From Exobasidium rhododendri (lineage: Eukaryota; Basidiomycota; Exobasidiomycetes; Exobasidiales; Exobasidiaceae): a stretch of 64,000 bases of DNA. The stretch is taken from positions 3,162,001-3,226,000 of the forward strand of contig CP110630.1 in the NCBI GenBank assembly GCA_026210745.1. The letters are read 5' to 3'. Within the stretch, counting starts at the first letter, position 1; the number at the start of each line of letters is the position of its first letter. Made by a program: the position numbers and the translations under genes. Shown here one piece after another: positions 1 through 11,365 of the stretch. Below the pieces are notes generated by a model. That model was given only the letters and a program-made list of their open reading frames with translations, did not search any database and had not been told where the DNA came from.

Positions 1-837
1 CTAGACCCCCTTCCTCCTACAGAAGCTGCTTCTGAAGCAGTCTGGGCTAAGAGATCCATCTCCCTAGATACCATCTGGACTTGCATCTTACATTTGAGCA
101 GTTCTATCGGCGTCAAGACGAAGCTCGTCACTAGACCAGCAATGCCAGCTGCAATCGATAATTGCTTCATTGAGAGCGGATTTTCCGCATCAGCCTCTAT
201 TGATGACGAAGAAGAAGAAGAAGACGACGAAGACGAAGACGCCGCCGACAGAGATTTTGAAGCTGAATGGTCGTTCCTAGCATTCATCTCACGAAGCTTC
301 CCTTGGACAAGATTGTAGGTGAAGAAAAGTGTCGCCATTTCCATCGTCGCACCAAAGATCGGCATCGAAAGACCCTACGGGAGATCGTTCAATAAGAGAC
401 GTCAGCATCAGGCTGTAGCAGTACAGAATACTGAGCCCTAGGGCAATCTCACCCTGAATAGACCACGAGTCCCCTCCTTCATATACGTCTGACGAAAGCA
501 GTCCAGAGCACCACTGTACATGATCGGTCGATCCACTGACTGAGTCTGTAGTCGTACTTTGACCAAGTCGCTGCAATTGAAGAGCAGCATTCGCAGTCTT
601 AGCATTCTGCTCGAGTTCCCACCCCTTCCTCTGGTCACACAACACTACTCACAAAGGATGCTCGAATACTTTGGCCACCATGCCAGACACTGATCCGAAC
701 AAGATATCTTTCGATGCTCGGCTCAATTTAGTTGACGCTTCTTCTTCCAATGGCGAGTGGATCATATACGCCTCAAAGCTTCCCTGCGCATGAGAGGTGA
801 TCATGCTGCTTGATGCCTCTGCTTGTGGAGAGGTCAT
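1..837 (-). CDS. Mitochondrial carrier, ornithine-carrier type (partial, 3' end outside window)
   Basis: Inner-membrane solute carrier; exons 653-837, 453-570 and 1-374, running off the left edge. The phases join cleanly (2, then 0). Two carrier signatures are visible: [13 protein letters not shown] near residue 61, after a [12 protein letters not shown] stretch, and [13 protein letters not shown] in the second repeat after a loop of about twelve serines. The wording of both repeats, including [21 protein letters not shown], resembles yeast Ort1 (ornithine/arginine exchange across the inner membrane) more than other carriers. The serine loop is encoded by a GAA/GAC-type microsatellite on the plus strand (about 205-240) and probably lies in the matrix loop. 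The third repeat is missing because of the window edge, so substrate assignment stays tentative. ATG at 837 has A at -3. Confidence 0.72.
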
Positions 838-1176
838 CGTAGGGTCTAGCAGGATTGACGATCGCTATCTACAAGCATGCATCCGCGCCAGGGGGGGAGG
901 TTGCACCAATGTAGAGTGGAGATCCACGTTAAGTCATCCTCAGCCAGCTTAAATGATCTTGCGAAGAACTCAAAAAAAAAAGGAATCAAATGTTAAATTT
1001 CAGGAAAGCTTCCCCCACGCTAAAAAGCTTTCCCCTAGGCAACAAGCCCACGGCAACACCTGCCTGCGCCCATCTCACCAGACGGCAGCACTTCGAAGGC
1101 CTTGCGCGTACAACAACAACGTGTGACAGAGTGGAGCGGATGTCGATTATTCAGTTTCTATCGATATGGTGTGTCT
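838..1176. other. Intergenic: carrier promoter and SPPA 3' region
   Basis: No coding potential that I can support. It holds the upstream region of the carrier and the 3' side of the protease gene. A short G-run lies near 892-899 and an A-run near 971-980. Confidence 0.5.
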
Positions 1177-4049
1177 TTACATGCGCATGCTAGAATGGTA
1201 TTCCATCTTCATACCTCTCTCCTTTTCTACTTCGCTAATCATCTGCTGAATCATGGCAGGATCTCTCCATGATCTCATCAGGACTTGCAAAGCTACACTG
1301 CTGACGAAATCCCTCAATTGGAGCCCAACATTGCCCAGTCCAGGCAGAAGAGACAACGATGGTCGCTCTTCAATCTTCTGCATGTCTCTCCACTTTTCCC
1401 TCCAGTTTTTCTCTTTGGGATACTTGATCAAGCGTAAATCAGTGGCAATCGAGACTGTTCCATCCGGCCCAATTTCTCGTTGACATCCTGGTCGAATGCT
1501 GTTCATCGCTTGCTCCATCGTCTTTCCTCCTTTGACGAGCTCGTCGATCTCCCTCTGTAGGGCGAGGGACATGGCTAAATAGCTAGCGTCCCAAATGCCA
1601 CCAATGGAATCTATCAGACCACGTCCATAGGGTCCCAATACTATCTCTTCTTCTCCTTCTTTTATCGTCTCCTCTCCTGGCTTCGCTTTTCCTCCCATAG
1701 ACGCCTCAGCAGCTGCATGTGCTTCTGAGGCCAGCCTGCCATCCTCGTCCACGATGTCTATCTCTTCGTTGACGGAATGTGCAGCGATTCCACGTCCCAC
1801 TAAGCCTTTCACCGTTTTGTTGCTCTCCTCTTCGCTTGCAAACTCGGCCAAGATCTGTTTAGTGAGTGCTTCTTCATCAACGTCGCTCCCCTTTTCCGGG
1901 GAAGCACTGCTAGTCTTGCCGGAAGATGTTGGTGTTGCAAAGACTGCCTGTATTCGATAGGTGCTCATTTCACCGTCCCTAGTAACATCCGTCGTCTTCC
2001 AATCACTCGCCATATTCACAGCCTTGCTCGTCTCTGCCTTCCAGTCTTTCAACTTCATCTTCTCTTCCATGCCTTTGGACACACTTGTCGAAGCGATATC
2101 GTCTTTAGTCGTCTCTTTCTCTGGATTGCAACGCACCCACGCCGCGAGTCCCGTCCAAACTCTGCCTCCTGCCAACTCCTCAATCACATCCTTTGAGATC
2201 TTCCTTCCTGTACACACCTTCTCTATGAAGGACTCATACGTCTCATCGATATGGAGTGATTGCCTTTCCTTTTCTTCCGCTGTCAATTCATGAATGCTAC
2301 TATTCATTTTACTACCTGTGAATAGTGTCTGAAGCGTTACGCCTACTCTGTCGAATACTTTTTTGGTGATGGTAGGTCGTAGACTTGCCACTCCAATCGA
2401 ACCGGTAATCGTTGATTCACATGCTACAATAGCATCGGCACCTGCCGAAGCATAGTACCCTCCTGAGGCACTGGCATTTCCAAAGGAAGCCACGACTGGC
2501 TTCTTGTGATTCTCCTGTACTCTCCTGACAGCATCCCAGATAGAATCAGAGGCCACTACATCACCACCACCGGAATCGATACGAAGCACTATGCTGGAGA
2601 TATCGTCATCCTCTCCAGCCTCACGTAATCCTTTGATGACAGAGGAGGCGGTGAAGTCACCTGGTGCGTTCGAAATCGTACCTCGCAGGTAAATGACAGC
2701 CACGTTGGACCTTTCATCGTCCGACAGCTTCCGATCTAATGCTTGATCTGTTATTCTCGAATACGAGGCTAGACTTTTTAGTTTCGGCTCTTCTCCCAAC
2801 TCCTTTAAGACTTCGCTCTTGTACTTTATCCCAGTGATAAGACCTTCCTTGACAGCATCCTTTGCTGAGAACGGTCCTCTCTTGGTCAATTCAGTGACAC
2901 GATCTGCCGCTTTCTCTGGATCCATTTCAGGAAATCGATTCACTCCTATAGCATGAGCCAGACCTCTGCTCAACTCTCCCAGCAATCGAGCTTCATCCTG
3001 AAGTTGAGCAGGGGGAAGCCCTTCGCTTTCGGTAAAGGTAGAAATCATAGACTTGAATTCTCTCCTCGCTTCGGCATACACCTTGATACCTATCCAATCT
3101 AATGCTCGTTTCACGAAAGGGATTTGCATTGCAACACCAGTCAACGGAACTTCACCACTCGGTTGAAGGTAGACTTGATCGAATGCGCTTGCCAACAGAT
3201 ACGAACCTTGACTGTCAAACGAATCAGCCCAAGCAATCGTCGTTGTGGGTGGCGGAGGAGAGTCCTTTTCTGCCTTTTCCAGTTTTTCACTAATTTCCTT
3301 GGCCGTCGCTTCTGCCTTCTCACTTGACATTTCCCCTCCTTCTGTGATGGCAAGCAATTCTTCTTCGGGAACGGCCTGTTTGAGATAATACTGTTGCTTC
3401 TTTCCCAGTTTGAATTCGTGCTGTTCGAGATCAAAAAGCATCTTGTCAGCCATCACAGTAGGCAAAGCATATTAATGCAACCAGCAGGACAGCCACTCAC
3501 AATCGCCTCGACCAATTCTTCCAGCTGCGCCATTCCCAATGCTTCAGAAGACACACTGGTGGGTATGTGCAACCCTCCAAAGTCAGCAAAGATGCCCTTG
3601 ATCCGCTCATCTCTCGTAGCCCACTTCAAAGCTCGACAGACTTCAAACAAGTCCATCACCTTGGGTGGTAAGTCCTCTCCAGCACTAGGAGAGCTCAGTA
3701 GAGCAGCGAGGCCAGGGTTCTGCTTTGCTTCTACGATACTTCCCGGATATACCTTGAGCACGATCCATGAATCAGGGTGAATAATGTCTCGAATGTACGC
3801 ATCTCTCTTGAGTACTGCATAGCTCAGTATACCGTAAGTGAGACCGATCCCAATGAGAATAGGCCTGCGCCGAGTCCATGCCATAGCTGTCATCCTACCT
3901 GCCCTGGTGGAAGAATACTTTTGAAATGTGGCGGTAATTCGAGGAAAGCGCTTGCCAAAAGCGCCTGCTGGGACCGCATTCTCAGCATTTGCGCTTGCAC
4001 TTGACGTAGTGGGGCCGCCCTTGTCAATAGGGGGAGGAGGGGGAGCCAT
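1177..4049 (-). CDS. SppA / protease IV-like serine protease (family S49), membrane-anchored
   Basis: Exons 3501-4049 and 1177-3441 (phase 0, intron 59 bases), giving about 937 residues. Tandem S49 layout as in the 67-kDa bacterial SppA: the N-terminal domain carries REFKSM (general-base Lys about K313, matching E. coli K209) and the C-terminal domain carries SASGGYYAS (nucleophile Ser about S509, matching S409). A hydrophobic segment sits at about residues 63-80, preceded by an Arg-rich, acid-poor stretch (30-62), which suggests a mitochondrial or organellar inner-membrane protein. In the second domain, after GRVWTGLAA, a charged, Glu-rich insert of roughly 150 residues separates it from the GLIDSIGGIWDASYLA block; this insert is unusual. 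The S49 assignment is firm; location is inferred. ATG at 4049 has G at -3. Confidence 0.88.
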
Positions 4050-4257
4050 TGCACTTGAGAGCGCTCAAGATCAGTGTCAGTCGATTGCGTAGGTCAGCAG
4101 GAAGAAAGGTTCAAAGAAAAAGCTTAAGAAAGCTTCGCGTCCCGGCGTCGCGTTTTAAACTTTATAGAGTAGGTTGTCAAGGTTGGTGGGGGGACTGAGA
4201 AGTACGACATTTACCTTCAGGGAGGTTAACATAGATGTACATGGTTTTACACGGTGA

Positions 4258-5454
4258 TTATGCCGCCCCTTTGCTCTTGGGTTTACAGTCTTCCCAAGCA
4301 TATCTGATGTGAATTGCGACGTTTCCTACTCCGCCTTTGCCCAATTCACCCACTTCACCTGGTGATTCTCCACTGTGTCGAGTATCTTCGATGTTTTCAA
4401 ATCCACTCGCAGTTGCTAAGGTTGCTCCATCGGATGAAATTGCGCCACTCGAGAGAGGAGAGACCATCTTTGGATACTGTCTGATTCGCTTCTTTGCCAG
4501 AGGATCCCATATGGAGATTATTGCATCACCTCCTAATGAAGCAAAGGTGGCATGTACAGGGTGAAAGGCCATGGCATTTACAGGGTACACTGTGTCGATG
4601 CCATCTATGATTTGTCGATGACATTTGAAGGCGTACTTCTTTGCTTGTGACTCACTTGAAGTATCGAAGAACTCAACGGCAATACGGCCTTCCACTGAGG
4701 AAGTAGCATATCCATCCCCACTAGGCATGCATCTAATATCTCTAACCATAAACTTGAGACTGCTTTCTCGCTTCTGCTCTGCATTCCACACTTGCTCATC
4801 TTCCTGTCCTCCGGCCTTGACCCGATCAACTTCTTCTCTCCATTTGGCCAAATTGTAGATGTGAATGTGTCGACCTGCCATACCTACGACAGCTCGCGGT
4901 GTAGGATCGATGATGCTCACGCTGGACTGGTCCGGCAAGGAAGTGTGAGGAAAAGGAGGTGAGAGGTCCATGGCCAAGACTTTATCAGGCAATGAAATTG
5001 TTCGTAGCAGGGTCGGGGATGGGATAAGGGGATCCCAAACCTTGAGTGATGAATCCCATGAGCTCGATAAGAGTAGATTGCTGGTGCTGCTATACTTTAC
5101 CCGACTGATTGCAGCGTTGTGTTTGCCTATGATGTTACTTTGGCCTGTCTCCAAGTTCAGCAACCTGACCCTCCGGTCCAGGCCACCACTAGCTGCGAGA
5201 GTGTCACTTATCCAACAGACATCAAGCACTGCAGCTTCATGTTGGAAAGTGTGAACCAGCTGAACTTGCGATGTCAACTGCTCCGACGATGAAGACGCTG
5301 CTTCGTCAGACTTGACAAGTCGATAAAATCGCACAGTCTTGTCCCAGCTTGCCACTAAGAGTTCGTTGGCCTTTGCTGGATTAGGGTTGAATGTCAACGA
5401 CGATACCGGGTCATTGGGTGGATCAGGCAAGCTGTACTCGGGATATAGCGACAT
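4258..5454 (-). CDS. BUB3: Mitotic checkpoint WD40 protein BUB3
   Basis: Single exon, 398 residues, the usual length for a seven-blade WD40 propeller of the Bub3/Rae1 group. Bub3 rather than Rae1 is indicated by the sequence around residues 240-320: EGRIAVEFFD, KKYAFKCHR, YPVNAMAFHP and IWDPLAKKRIRQYP follow the order and spacing of Bub3. It binds the GLEBS motifs of Bub1 and Mad3/BubR1 at kinetochores. The C-terminal 60 residues after the last repeat are Gly/Glu-rich and variable. Divergent from SDE2 with only 195 bases between the two start codons, so the promoters must overlap. No intron seen. Confidence 0.93.
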   Translation of the reverse strand: MSLYPEYSLPDPPNDPVSSLTFNPNPAKANELLVASWDKTVRFYRLVKSDEAASSSSEQLTSQVQLVHTFQHEAAVLDVCWISDTLAASGGLDRRVRLLNLETGQSNIIGKHNAAISRVKYSSTSNLLLSSSWDSSLKVWDPLIPSPTLLRTISLPDKVLAMDLSPPFPHTSLPDQSSVSIIDPTPRAVVGMAGRHIHIYNLAKWREEVDRVKAGGQEDEQVWNAEQKRESSLKFMVRDIRCMPSGDGYATSSVEGRIAVEFFDTSSESQAKKYAFKCHRQIIDGIDTVYPVNAMAFHPVHATFASLGGDAIISIWDPLAKKRIRQYPKMVSPLSSGAISSDGATLATASGFENIEDTRHSGESPGEVGELGKGGVGNVAIHIRYAWEDCKPKSKGAA

Positions 5455-5649
5455 GTCTGCGCTACTGGAGCGATGTGACTAACTTTGCAAGGGGAGAGGA
5501 GAGTGTTATTCCTTGAAAGTGGAAATTGAAGCAAGCCTAGGGGAAAGAGAACACGTGGTTTTTCGACAAGCTGTAATGAGAGCATGTCGACTTATCGCCG
5601 GCAGGCTTTAACCAGTCTTCCCTCTTTGCCATCATCATCCCCCATCATA
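5455..5649. promoter_or_regulatory. Shared divergent promoter BUB3/SDE2
   Basis: 195 bases separate the ATG of BUB3 (minus) and of SDE2 (plus). No clear TATA box; any 5' UTRs must be short or overlapping. Confidence 0.55.
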
Positions 5650-6645
5650 ATGACCACCATGTCCGTCTCGCCACTTGCAGAGCAGCGAGGAGCCGCTCGC
5701 TTGACAGAGCAGAATCGCTTGTGAGGAGTCAGAACATCATTTCGGAGCGTACGGAGAGACCGACTGACCACTTACTTGCCTTGCAGGATACCTGTAATCG
5801 TGAGGACTTTTGCCCCTCTGCCACCTCTGCTCTCAATTGTTCTCCCTGCCAGTGCTACTATCGACGACATTCTGGACGCAACAATACAGCACTCAAGGCT
5901 ATCCGGCACAGTGGCTGGGCTTTTACGGCTTAAGCGAATTGGAGGGCAGAGCATCACACCGAACACCACATTGGGAACTTTGACGGGATCATCAGTCATA
6001 AATGCACAAGGACAGAATGTAATAAGTCCAATCACATTGGAGGTTCGGGTGGGTCTCAAGGGGGGAAAGGGGGGATTTGGAAGCATGCTACGGGCGCAAG
6101 GCGGGAAGATGAGTTCAAATAGAAATGGAGAAGAGAACAATGATTCATGTCGAGATCTCAATGGGAGAAGACTAAGTACAGTGAAGCAAGCCCGGCAATT
6201 AGCAGTCTATCTTAGCAATGAAGCTGAAAGGGAGAAGGAACTCTCGGAAATACAAAAGAAAAAGTATGCAAAGCTGGAGAAGATGCTCGGGCGAAAGCCA
6301 AGGGGAGAATCAGATTTTGTGGAGGCTGCCCAGAAGTTGCATGAGCAGGGTGGATCACTGGAGGATGGCGATGGCGACTTTGAAGACAAAGGAGAGGGCT
6401 CTTCTTCTGTTCCTTCAACTTCTCGGACAAAGGCGGTGCCGAAGGATGCCGAGTACAAGGGAAAGAAGAGGGAAAGAATTGAGGATTCAGAATACATCGA
6501 ACAGAGTCGTGAAATTGTTGACAATGTGCGAAGTGCAGTAGCATCGGCTATGATGAAGAAGAAGAAGAAAACCCAGAAACAAAAGGCAGTCACACCATCA
6601 AAGGGCGAACAGAATGTCGCAAGCGTAGCTGCCCAAGCCGCCTAA
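5650..6645 (+). CDS. SDE2: SDE2 splicing/genome-stability factor with ubiquitin-like leader
   Basis: Exons 5650-5720 and 5787-6645, 309 residues. Residues about 24-117 form a ubiquitin-like domain ending in GLKGG, followed directly by KGGFGSMLRAQGG and CRDLNGRRL, the hallmark Sde2 block. In fission yeast and humans the Ubl is cut off after GG by ubiquitin proteases; the exposed Lys (here about K118) creates an N-degron, and the C-terminal part joins the spliceosome and promotes splicing of particular introns. All cleavage-site residues are intact. The C-terminal half is Lys/Glu-rich with a Lys tract (MMKKKKK) near residue 284. Start chosen because the 23-residue first exon joins in phase and ATG has A at -3. 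Confidence 0.93.
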
Positions 6646-6948
6646 AGAGACTCGTATTCCCAAGAAGTCTCCGTCGATACTCAACCGGCCTCGTTCGCCT
6701 TGCCCTAGTCGACTCAAGTGTATCTCTACTAACTGTCTTCTCAAAGTAACATTTGAAAGTCAACCATCTTAAAACAGGCTACTGAGCGATGTTCTTCCTC
6801 GTGATGAGCGCTTTTCGGCCAATGGAGTATGCTTCTTCGGCTCTGAAGAAGGAAAGCGCAAGGAATGCCCTTGAACACCTTCCTAAGTAACAGTATTTCT
6901 TTGGACTTCGTGTGATACAAAGGTAGATTAATATGCTAAGATCTCTAT
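6646..6948. other. Convergent 3' region SDE2/DCP2
   Basis: Just over 300 bases between two stop codons; no gene seen. Confidence 0.5.
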
Positions 6949-9378
6949 CTACGAAGGCAGCAAACGAGCAAGAGCATCCATAGCTTGGTTGTTTCGCAAC
7001 GGATGATGATCTGCAGGAAGGTAGCTATACGACGAAGCAGATGGTGGTGGTGGTGGTGGTGGTGGCGGCGGCGGCGGATGTTGCTGCATGTACTGATAAT
7101 GGTTAAGGTCATAAAGCAGAGGAGGGGGAGGAGCTCCATGATGATAGCGAAGATCGTAGCCAGGCGGTGGTGGTGGTGGTGGTGGCTGAGTCTGATAGCC
7201 GCGATACTGAGGAGTCATCTGTGGTGGGTAGACGATGGAATGGGGAGGAGCTGGCACAGTCGACACTGGTTGCTGTGGCTGGAAAGAGAAAGAAGACGAT
7301 GATGGTGGCGGATGAGGAGGGTGAAGTAAAGGTGGAGCGGTGTGATATGTGTCCTTCTGGTTGTTCAGCAAAGCCAGTAAGGGGTTCGGGGGTGACGCTT
7401 TCCGTGGGGGCGATGAAACTTGACTGAATTGTTGTGCAGCAATGGAGGAGCAGTAAGCAGGGTGCTGTAGCGGGTAATTGTGCTGTTGACCGTTATTGCT
7501 GGGTTGCAGCAGGGACATCAAGCTCTCCTCTTTGCTTCTGGTCGCGGCCAGCATCGGAAGCGAGTGAGAAGAAGGGTAGACAGGTTCTTGCATTAGTGTC
7601 GGCGGTGCTGGAAATGATGGGTCCAGCGAAGACGAAGCCATCAGATTGCTCAGCAACATCTTCCTCTGCCTTTCCCGTTCCAGGTCCTTTGTGTTTCCTC
7701 CCCCAAACGTCACAACGTCTGCGGCAGGACTGATCAACTTCAGCAGATTCTGGCTCTGAGAAAGTTTTTGCGCTTGAGGTGCTGGAAGGGGAGACGACGT
7801 CCTAGCAGAGGATGTCTTCTGAGCATCTTGAAACGTATCACCACCATTTAGCATGGAAAGCAATGCAGCAGAACTGCTGGAGTCGTTCATCGACGGGGGC
7901 ATACTTGACGCATTGCCGGCTCCTACATTGAGCGCCAATAGTAAGGCAGCCGTTCCTCTTTCGCGTTCGTCCATGAGCAGAGGCTGAGGAGAGGGTGAGG
8001 CAATGAGCTTCCCTCTCTCTTCTAAACCACTCGCTGTGGATGTTCCACGAAGCAAGTCGAGCAGTTGACGACTTCGGACATCGCCCTGTTCTTCAATCAT
8101 TTGCGCACCCTTACCCTCGATGATCTGCGGCTTACGATGGCCTAGACCTAGCAACGTCTTCAAGTCGTCGCTTTGAACAGCAGGCTCCTCTGCTGGTGCA
8201 TCTCCCACGAGTGCACTAGCTGTTTCGCTTGGGTTCGAAGGATCGGTGGTGTTCGTCGCTTTCTGCTGTCGATTCTCTTGAATCCACTGCTTCAGCTTTC
8301 CGATGAATGGCGAAATGAGGTAGAATTTCCCGCCCATTCCTTGTGGTGGGGCTCGGTTCTTCTTCCAGGTTGGTAGATCGGAGAGCTTGAACCACGCAAT
8401 TTTCTTGCAGAGGAAGGCAATGAAGATCAATGTGAATAGCGCATTCTTTTAGTAAGACCTACGACAAGGTTTCTCCTGCGTGCAGTGAACACTCACTGAG
8501 ATCTCTTTCCTAGTCAAAGTCTCAAAATGCGTACCCTCGTCTACACCCGGAACGATGTACAAACGAATTTTTTGTTCCCTCATTGTCAATTCCATGTAGT
8601 CACTGGAGTCAGGCTTCAAGAGTGATCCGCAATCGAATCCCGTCTCTTCTAGAACCTCACGAACTGCACAATCTCGTTCTCCCTCTTGTTGGTTTATCTT
8701 TCCTTTCGGGAACCCCCAAGCTGCACTCGACTTCCACCCCTTGACCAAGACACACTGTGGGAAGGGAACTCCACCACACATCAGACACTCTTCTCCCGAC
8801 GCCCAAATGCAAGGCCTGCAAATTACACACCTTGTCCCACTTTCGATTAAGCATAACGACACCGCAGACCGGTACTCTGGTCTTGTACTTCATGAACTCA
8901 TCGAAAGCTGCCTCTAGATCTTGCTGGTCGTTCTTCTTGGAGGATTTCGAGATGTATCTTTGGATCAGAGGAACTGTCAGAGACGATGTATGGAGGAGAT
9001 ACGAAGAGAACCTTCGTAGCGAGAAAGAGGCTAAAGAGGGATTTAAAGGGCGTAGAAAGTCCTCGTAGAACCAGTGTCTGCAGCATCATCAAGTAGGCAG
9101 GGCGCGAGAATGGTAAGCACACGACTTGAGACGGGTGGGAAGAGCTTCACTACTTACGCCTGTTCTACCTGGAAGCAAATCCTTTCGATACTTGCCAACT
9201 CCTCTGCAGGTAGATTGACAATGAAACGGCTACTCAGATCTTCCAACACTTCTTCAAAGGAGAGTTGCGTGAAGGTCGAATTGGAGTCATTGTGGCTGCT
9301 GCTGCCGCCCAGCTGTGATGACGAAGTTTCCTCTTGGTTGCTCGCATCTATAGGCGCCTGTTTACTCTTCTGCCCCAT
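6949..9378 (-). CDS. DCP2: mRNA-decapping enzyme subunit 2
   Basis: Four exons: 9158-9378, 8831-9077, 8497-8754, 6949-8403; 726 residues. The N-terminal regulatory domain (LSSRFIVNLPAEEL, HWFYEDF) is followed by Box A and a Nudix domain with WGFPKGKINQQE and REVLEETGFD, which contains the metal-binding glutamates that hydrolyse the m7G cap. RTRKEIS-type text (TRKEIS/KIAWFKLSDLPTW) spans the third splice site and confirms it. The long C-terminal tail (about 480 residues, one exon) is disordered and carries repeated leucine-rich helices: LLGLGHRK, AALLSMLNGG, NLLKLISPAA, LMSLLQPS, PLLALLNNQ, ALARLLPS. In yeast such motifs bind Edc3 and Pat1 and drive P-body assembly. Poly-Pro tracts and a PPGY motif lie near the end. 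Confidence 0.95.
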
Positions 9379-9702
9379 CGTACGTGATGGATGCAGACTG
9401 GTTGCGGGGAGGGAAGTGGGTCTCTTTGGATGGCTACTCCTTCGCGCCTGTGAGTCATGTATAGATAGTGTTTAGAAGGGAGTGTGAGCGTCACTTTACA
9501 TTCATCTCATCTTTTGTGCGGCTCGCTCTAATCTCCACACACTCGAGTGCGGAGACACGCGCACTTCAGATCTAATCGTTTCCCAACGGTGAGCGAAAGG
9601 CGATTGTGCCAGACCTTGGCTGAATATGTTAGCGATGATACAGAGCAGATTGCATAGATAGAAAGGCGAGAGAGGGAGAGAGATGAAGAGGCAGAGGGTA
9701 TA
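9379..9702. other. Intergenic DCP2 promoter / BRL1 3' region
   Basis: Tandem minus-strand genes; the space holds the DCP2 promoter and BRL1 3' UTR. Purine-rich patch near 9660-9690. No gene seen. Confidence 0.45.
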
Positions 9703-11134
9703 TTATCGACTACACATTCGTTTGGTAGAAGGCGTCGAAGGCGGACTAGCGTGCCAGTGTGACGAATGAGGAGGATAGATGGCGTTGCCATAGCTCCCGT
9801 TACTGGAGCGTACATCATAAGGGTGGGCGCCTGGATGATCATGCGCTGCATAGTGGGCGTTCGAAATCGGTATCTTTCGAGATCGGAGTCGAAAAAAAGA
9901 CAGCGTCGAATTTGTAGCACCGACGATGATAATCAGCGAAAGCATGGTAAAGAGCTGTCGAGAGGTTGTCAGCTTTTGCAGATACAAGCGTGCAAAGAAG
10001 CGAAAAAAAAGCATGACTCACCATGCTCTTCCAGCTCACGACATCGACGAATCCATTGACGATCTCGGCTACTGTCTCCGCTGCAACTCGAGCACGACCT
10101 ACAATAGCAGGGTCTTTTGCTGAACACTTTTGCCAAGAAGCACAAGCGGTAGCTAAAGCAGGGACTGCGCCCTCAGTGCCACATTTATTAAGGTGATAGG
10201 AGTGGGAGCAAGCCTCGATTTCGGAGAGAAAGTCTGAAGAGATAGAGAGGACCTAGTTGAGCAGGACATCTCCACTCCAGATGCATCATCACTCACCAAG
10301 TTCATATTCTCGCACTTTGTCTGCTACATCCCTTTGAAGTGTTCTTACGACTCCCAGAATGAGCCACAAGAACCCAAGTAACAAGGTTGAATTAAATGCG
10401 AATTGGGCCATCCCAAGACACCACTCTGGATCCAGCCAATTGGCATATGGTTGTTTCCCAGTCCGTGCTTGTGAACTACCTCCAAAGACGTACTGTATGT
10501 TCATCGTATCACCCATCTTCCCGCTTAGTGATTTTGTTTCTTCAGTCTCTTCATCTTCCCATTGATCTGTCTGCCCACCCGATCTCCCTTTCCTCCTGCT
10601 CCTAGCTCTGTGTCGATTTTGAGAGCCGGACCGCGATGGTCTGCTCTGCTCAGCAGACAGAGCTGCCCCTCGTTTCTCTCCCGCCGCTCGGCTTCGAGAG
10701 ACTCTTGTTAATGCACCAGTAGAGATCGGCCTAGCTTGAAGCTCCTCTTCTTGTGTGACTTCTTCCCTTTCCTTCTGTGCCCCGCTTGCTTGCTTCTTTG
10801 GTGTCGTCTCACTCGACATCTCCACATCAGGCCCTGCTATTGTTGGGGTCAGCGGTTGGTGAAAAAGAAAGGCGCCCGAGCTGTTCGCTGTACTTTCCTT
10901 CGCCCCAAAGGAGAAGACCGCACTGCGATCATCAAGCAAATCCCGAGGTCTCTTCCTGTCGTCTTCGGAAGTGAGCCAAGAAGAAGAAGCAGAAGAAAGA
11001 GGATCTTCTCTTTGCGGTTGATCGTAGGAAAAGTCCATGGGCGAGTCCTTCAGCCGATCTCTTACATTATTGGAGTACATCTGCTGCTGCAAAGGCCGAA
11101 AAGGTGTTCGAACAGGACCACTATCGTAGTCCAT
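9703..11134 (-). CDS. BRL1: Nuclear envelope / nuclear pore assembly protein, Brl1/Brr6 family
   Basis: Exons 10297-11134, 10022-10233 and 9703-9954; 433 residues. The first 230 residues are low-complexity and Ser/Arg/Glu-rich. Then comes a transmembrane segment (AFNSTLLLGFLWLILGVV), the family motif RTLQRDVADKV, and a lumenal domain with four cysteines in ACSHSYHLNKC and CASWQKC, followed by VGRARVAAETVAEIVNGF. A second membrane segment, LFTMLSLIIIVGATNS, starts the last exon. This matches Brl1/Brr6, which work at the nuclear envelope during interphase nuclear pore insertion and lipid homeostasis. The long N-terminal extension points to Brl1 rather than the shorter Brr6; many basidiomycetes have one gene, so the name is by family. 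Confidence 0.88.
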
Positions 11135-11365
11135 TCTGCTTTTTACACGCCAAGACAGAGCCTATTGGCAATCAAATGGCAGGCGAGTCCGTGTTCTCAA
11201 GCTTGCGAATCAACACATCAACATCTCCAGAGGTCAGAGGGGGGGGGGGGAACACAAGATATCACGTGATAATGAGATCTGCATTTTCATCATTGCACCC
11301 CCCACTGAGTGCTTGTTACTCTTTCTTCCTCCCTCCCCTCCCTCCGTAAAGCGGCCTCACTCAGT
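11135..11365. promoter_or_regulatory. Shared divergent promoter BRL1/SNU114 with a 12-G run
   Basis: 231 bases between two ATGs. Contains an uninterrupted run of 12 G at 11239-11250, then ATCACGTGAT (palindromic, E-box-like CACGTG core) near 11263-11272 and a pyrimidine-rich patch before the SNU114 start. Confidence 0.5.

Noticed and set aside
289-645. 118-codon minus-strand frame through ORT1
   Set aside because: Reads through both introns of the carrier in the wrong frame; only short parts coincide with the real exons.
6945-7302. Plus- and minus-strand frames rich in Trp or His over the DCP2 tail
   Set aside because: They are products of the repetitive CCA/CCT proline codons of DCP2 read in other frames.
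10736-11269. 177-codon plus-strand frame
   Set aside because: Antisense to the BRL1 first exon; no motif.
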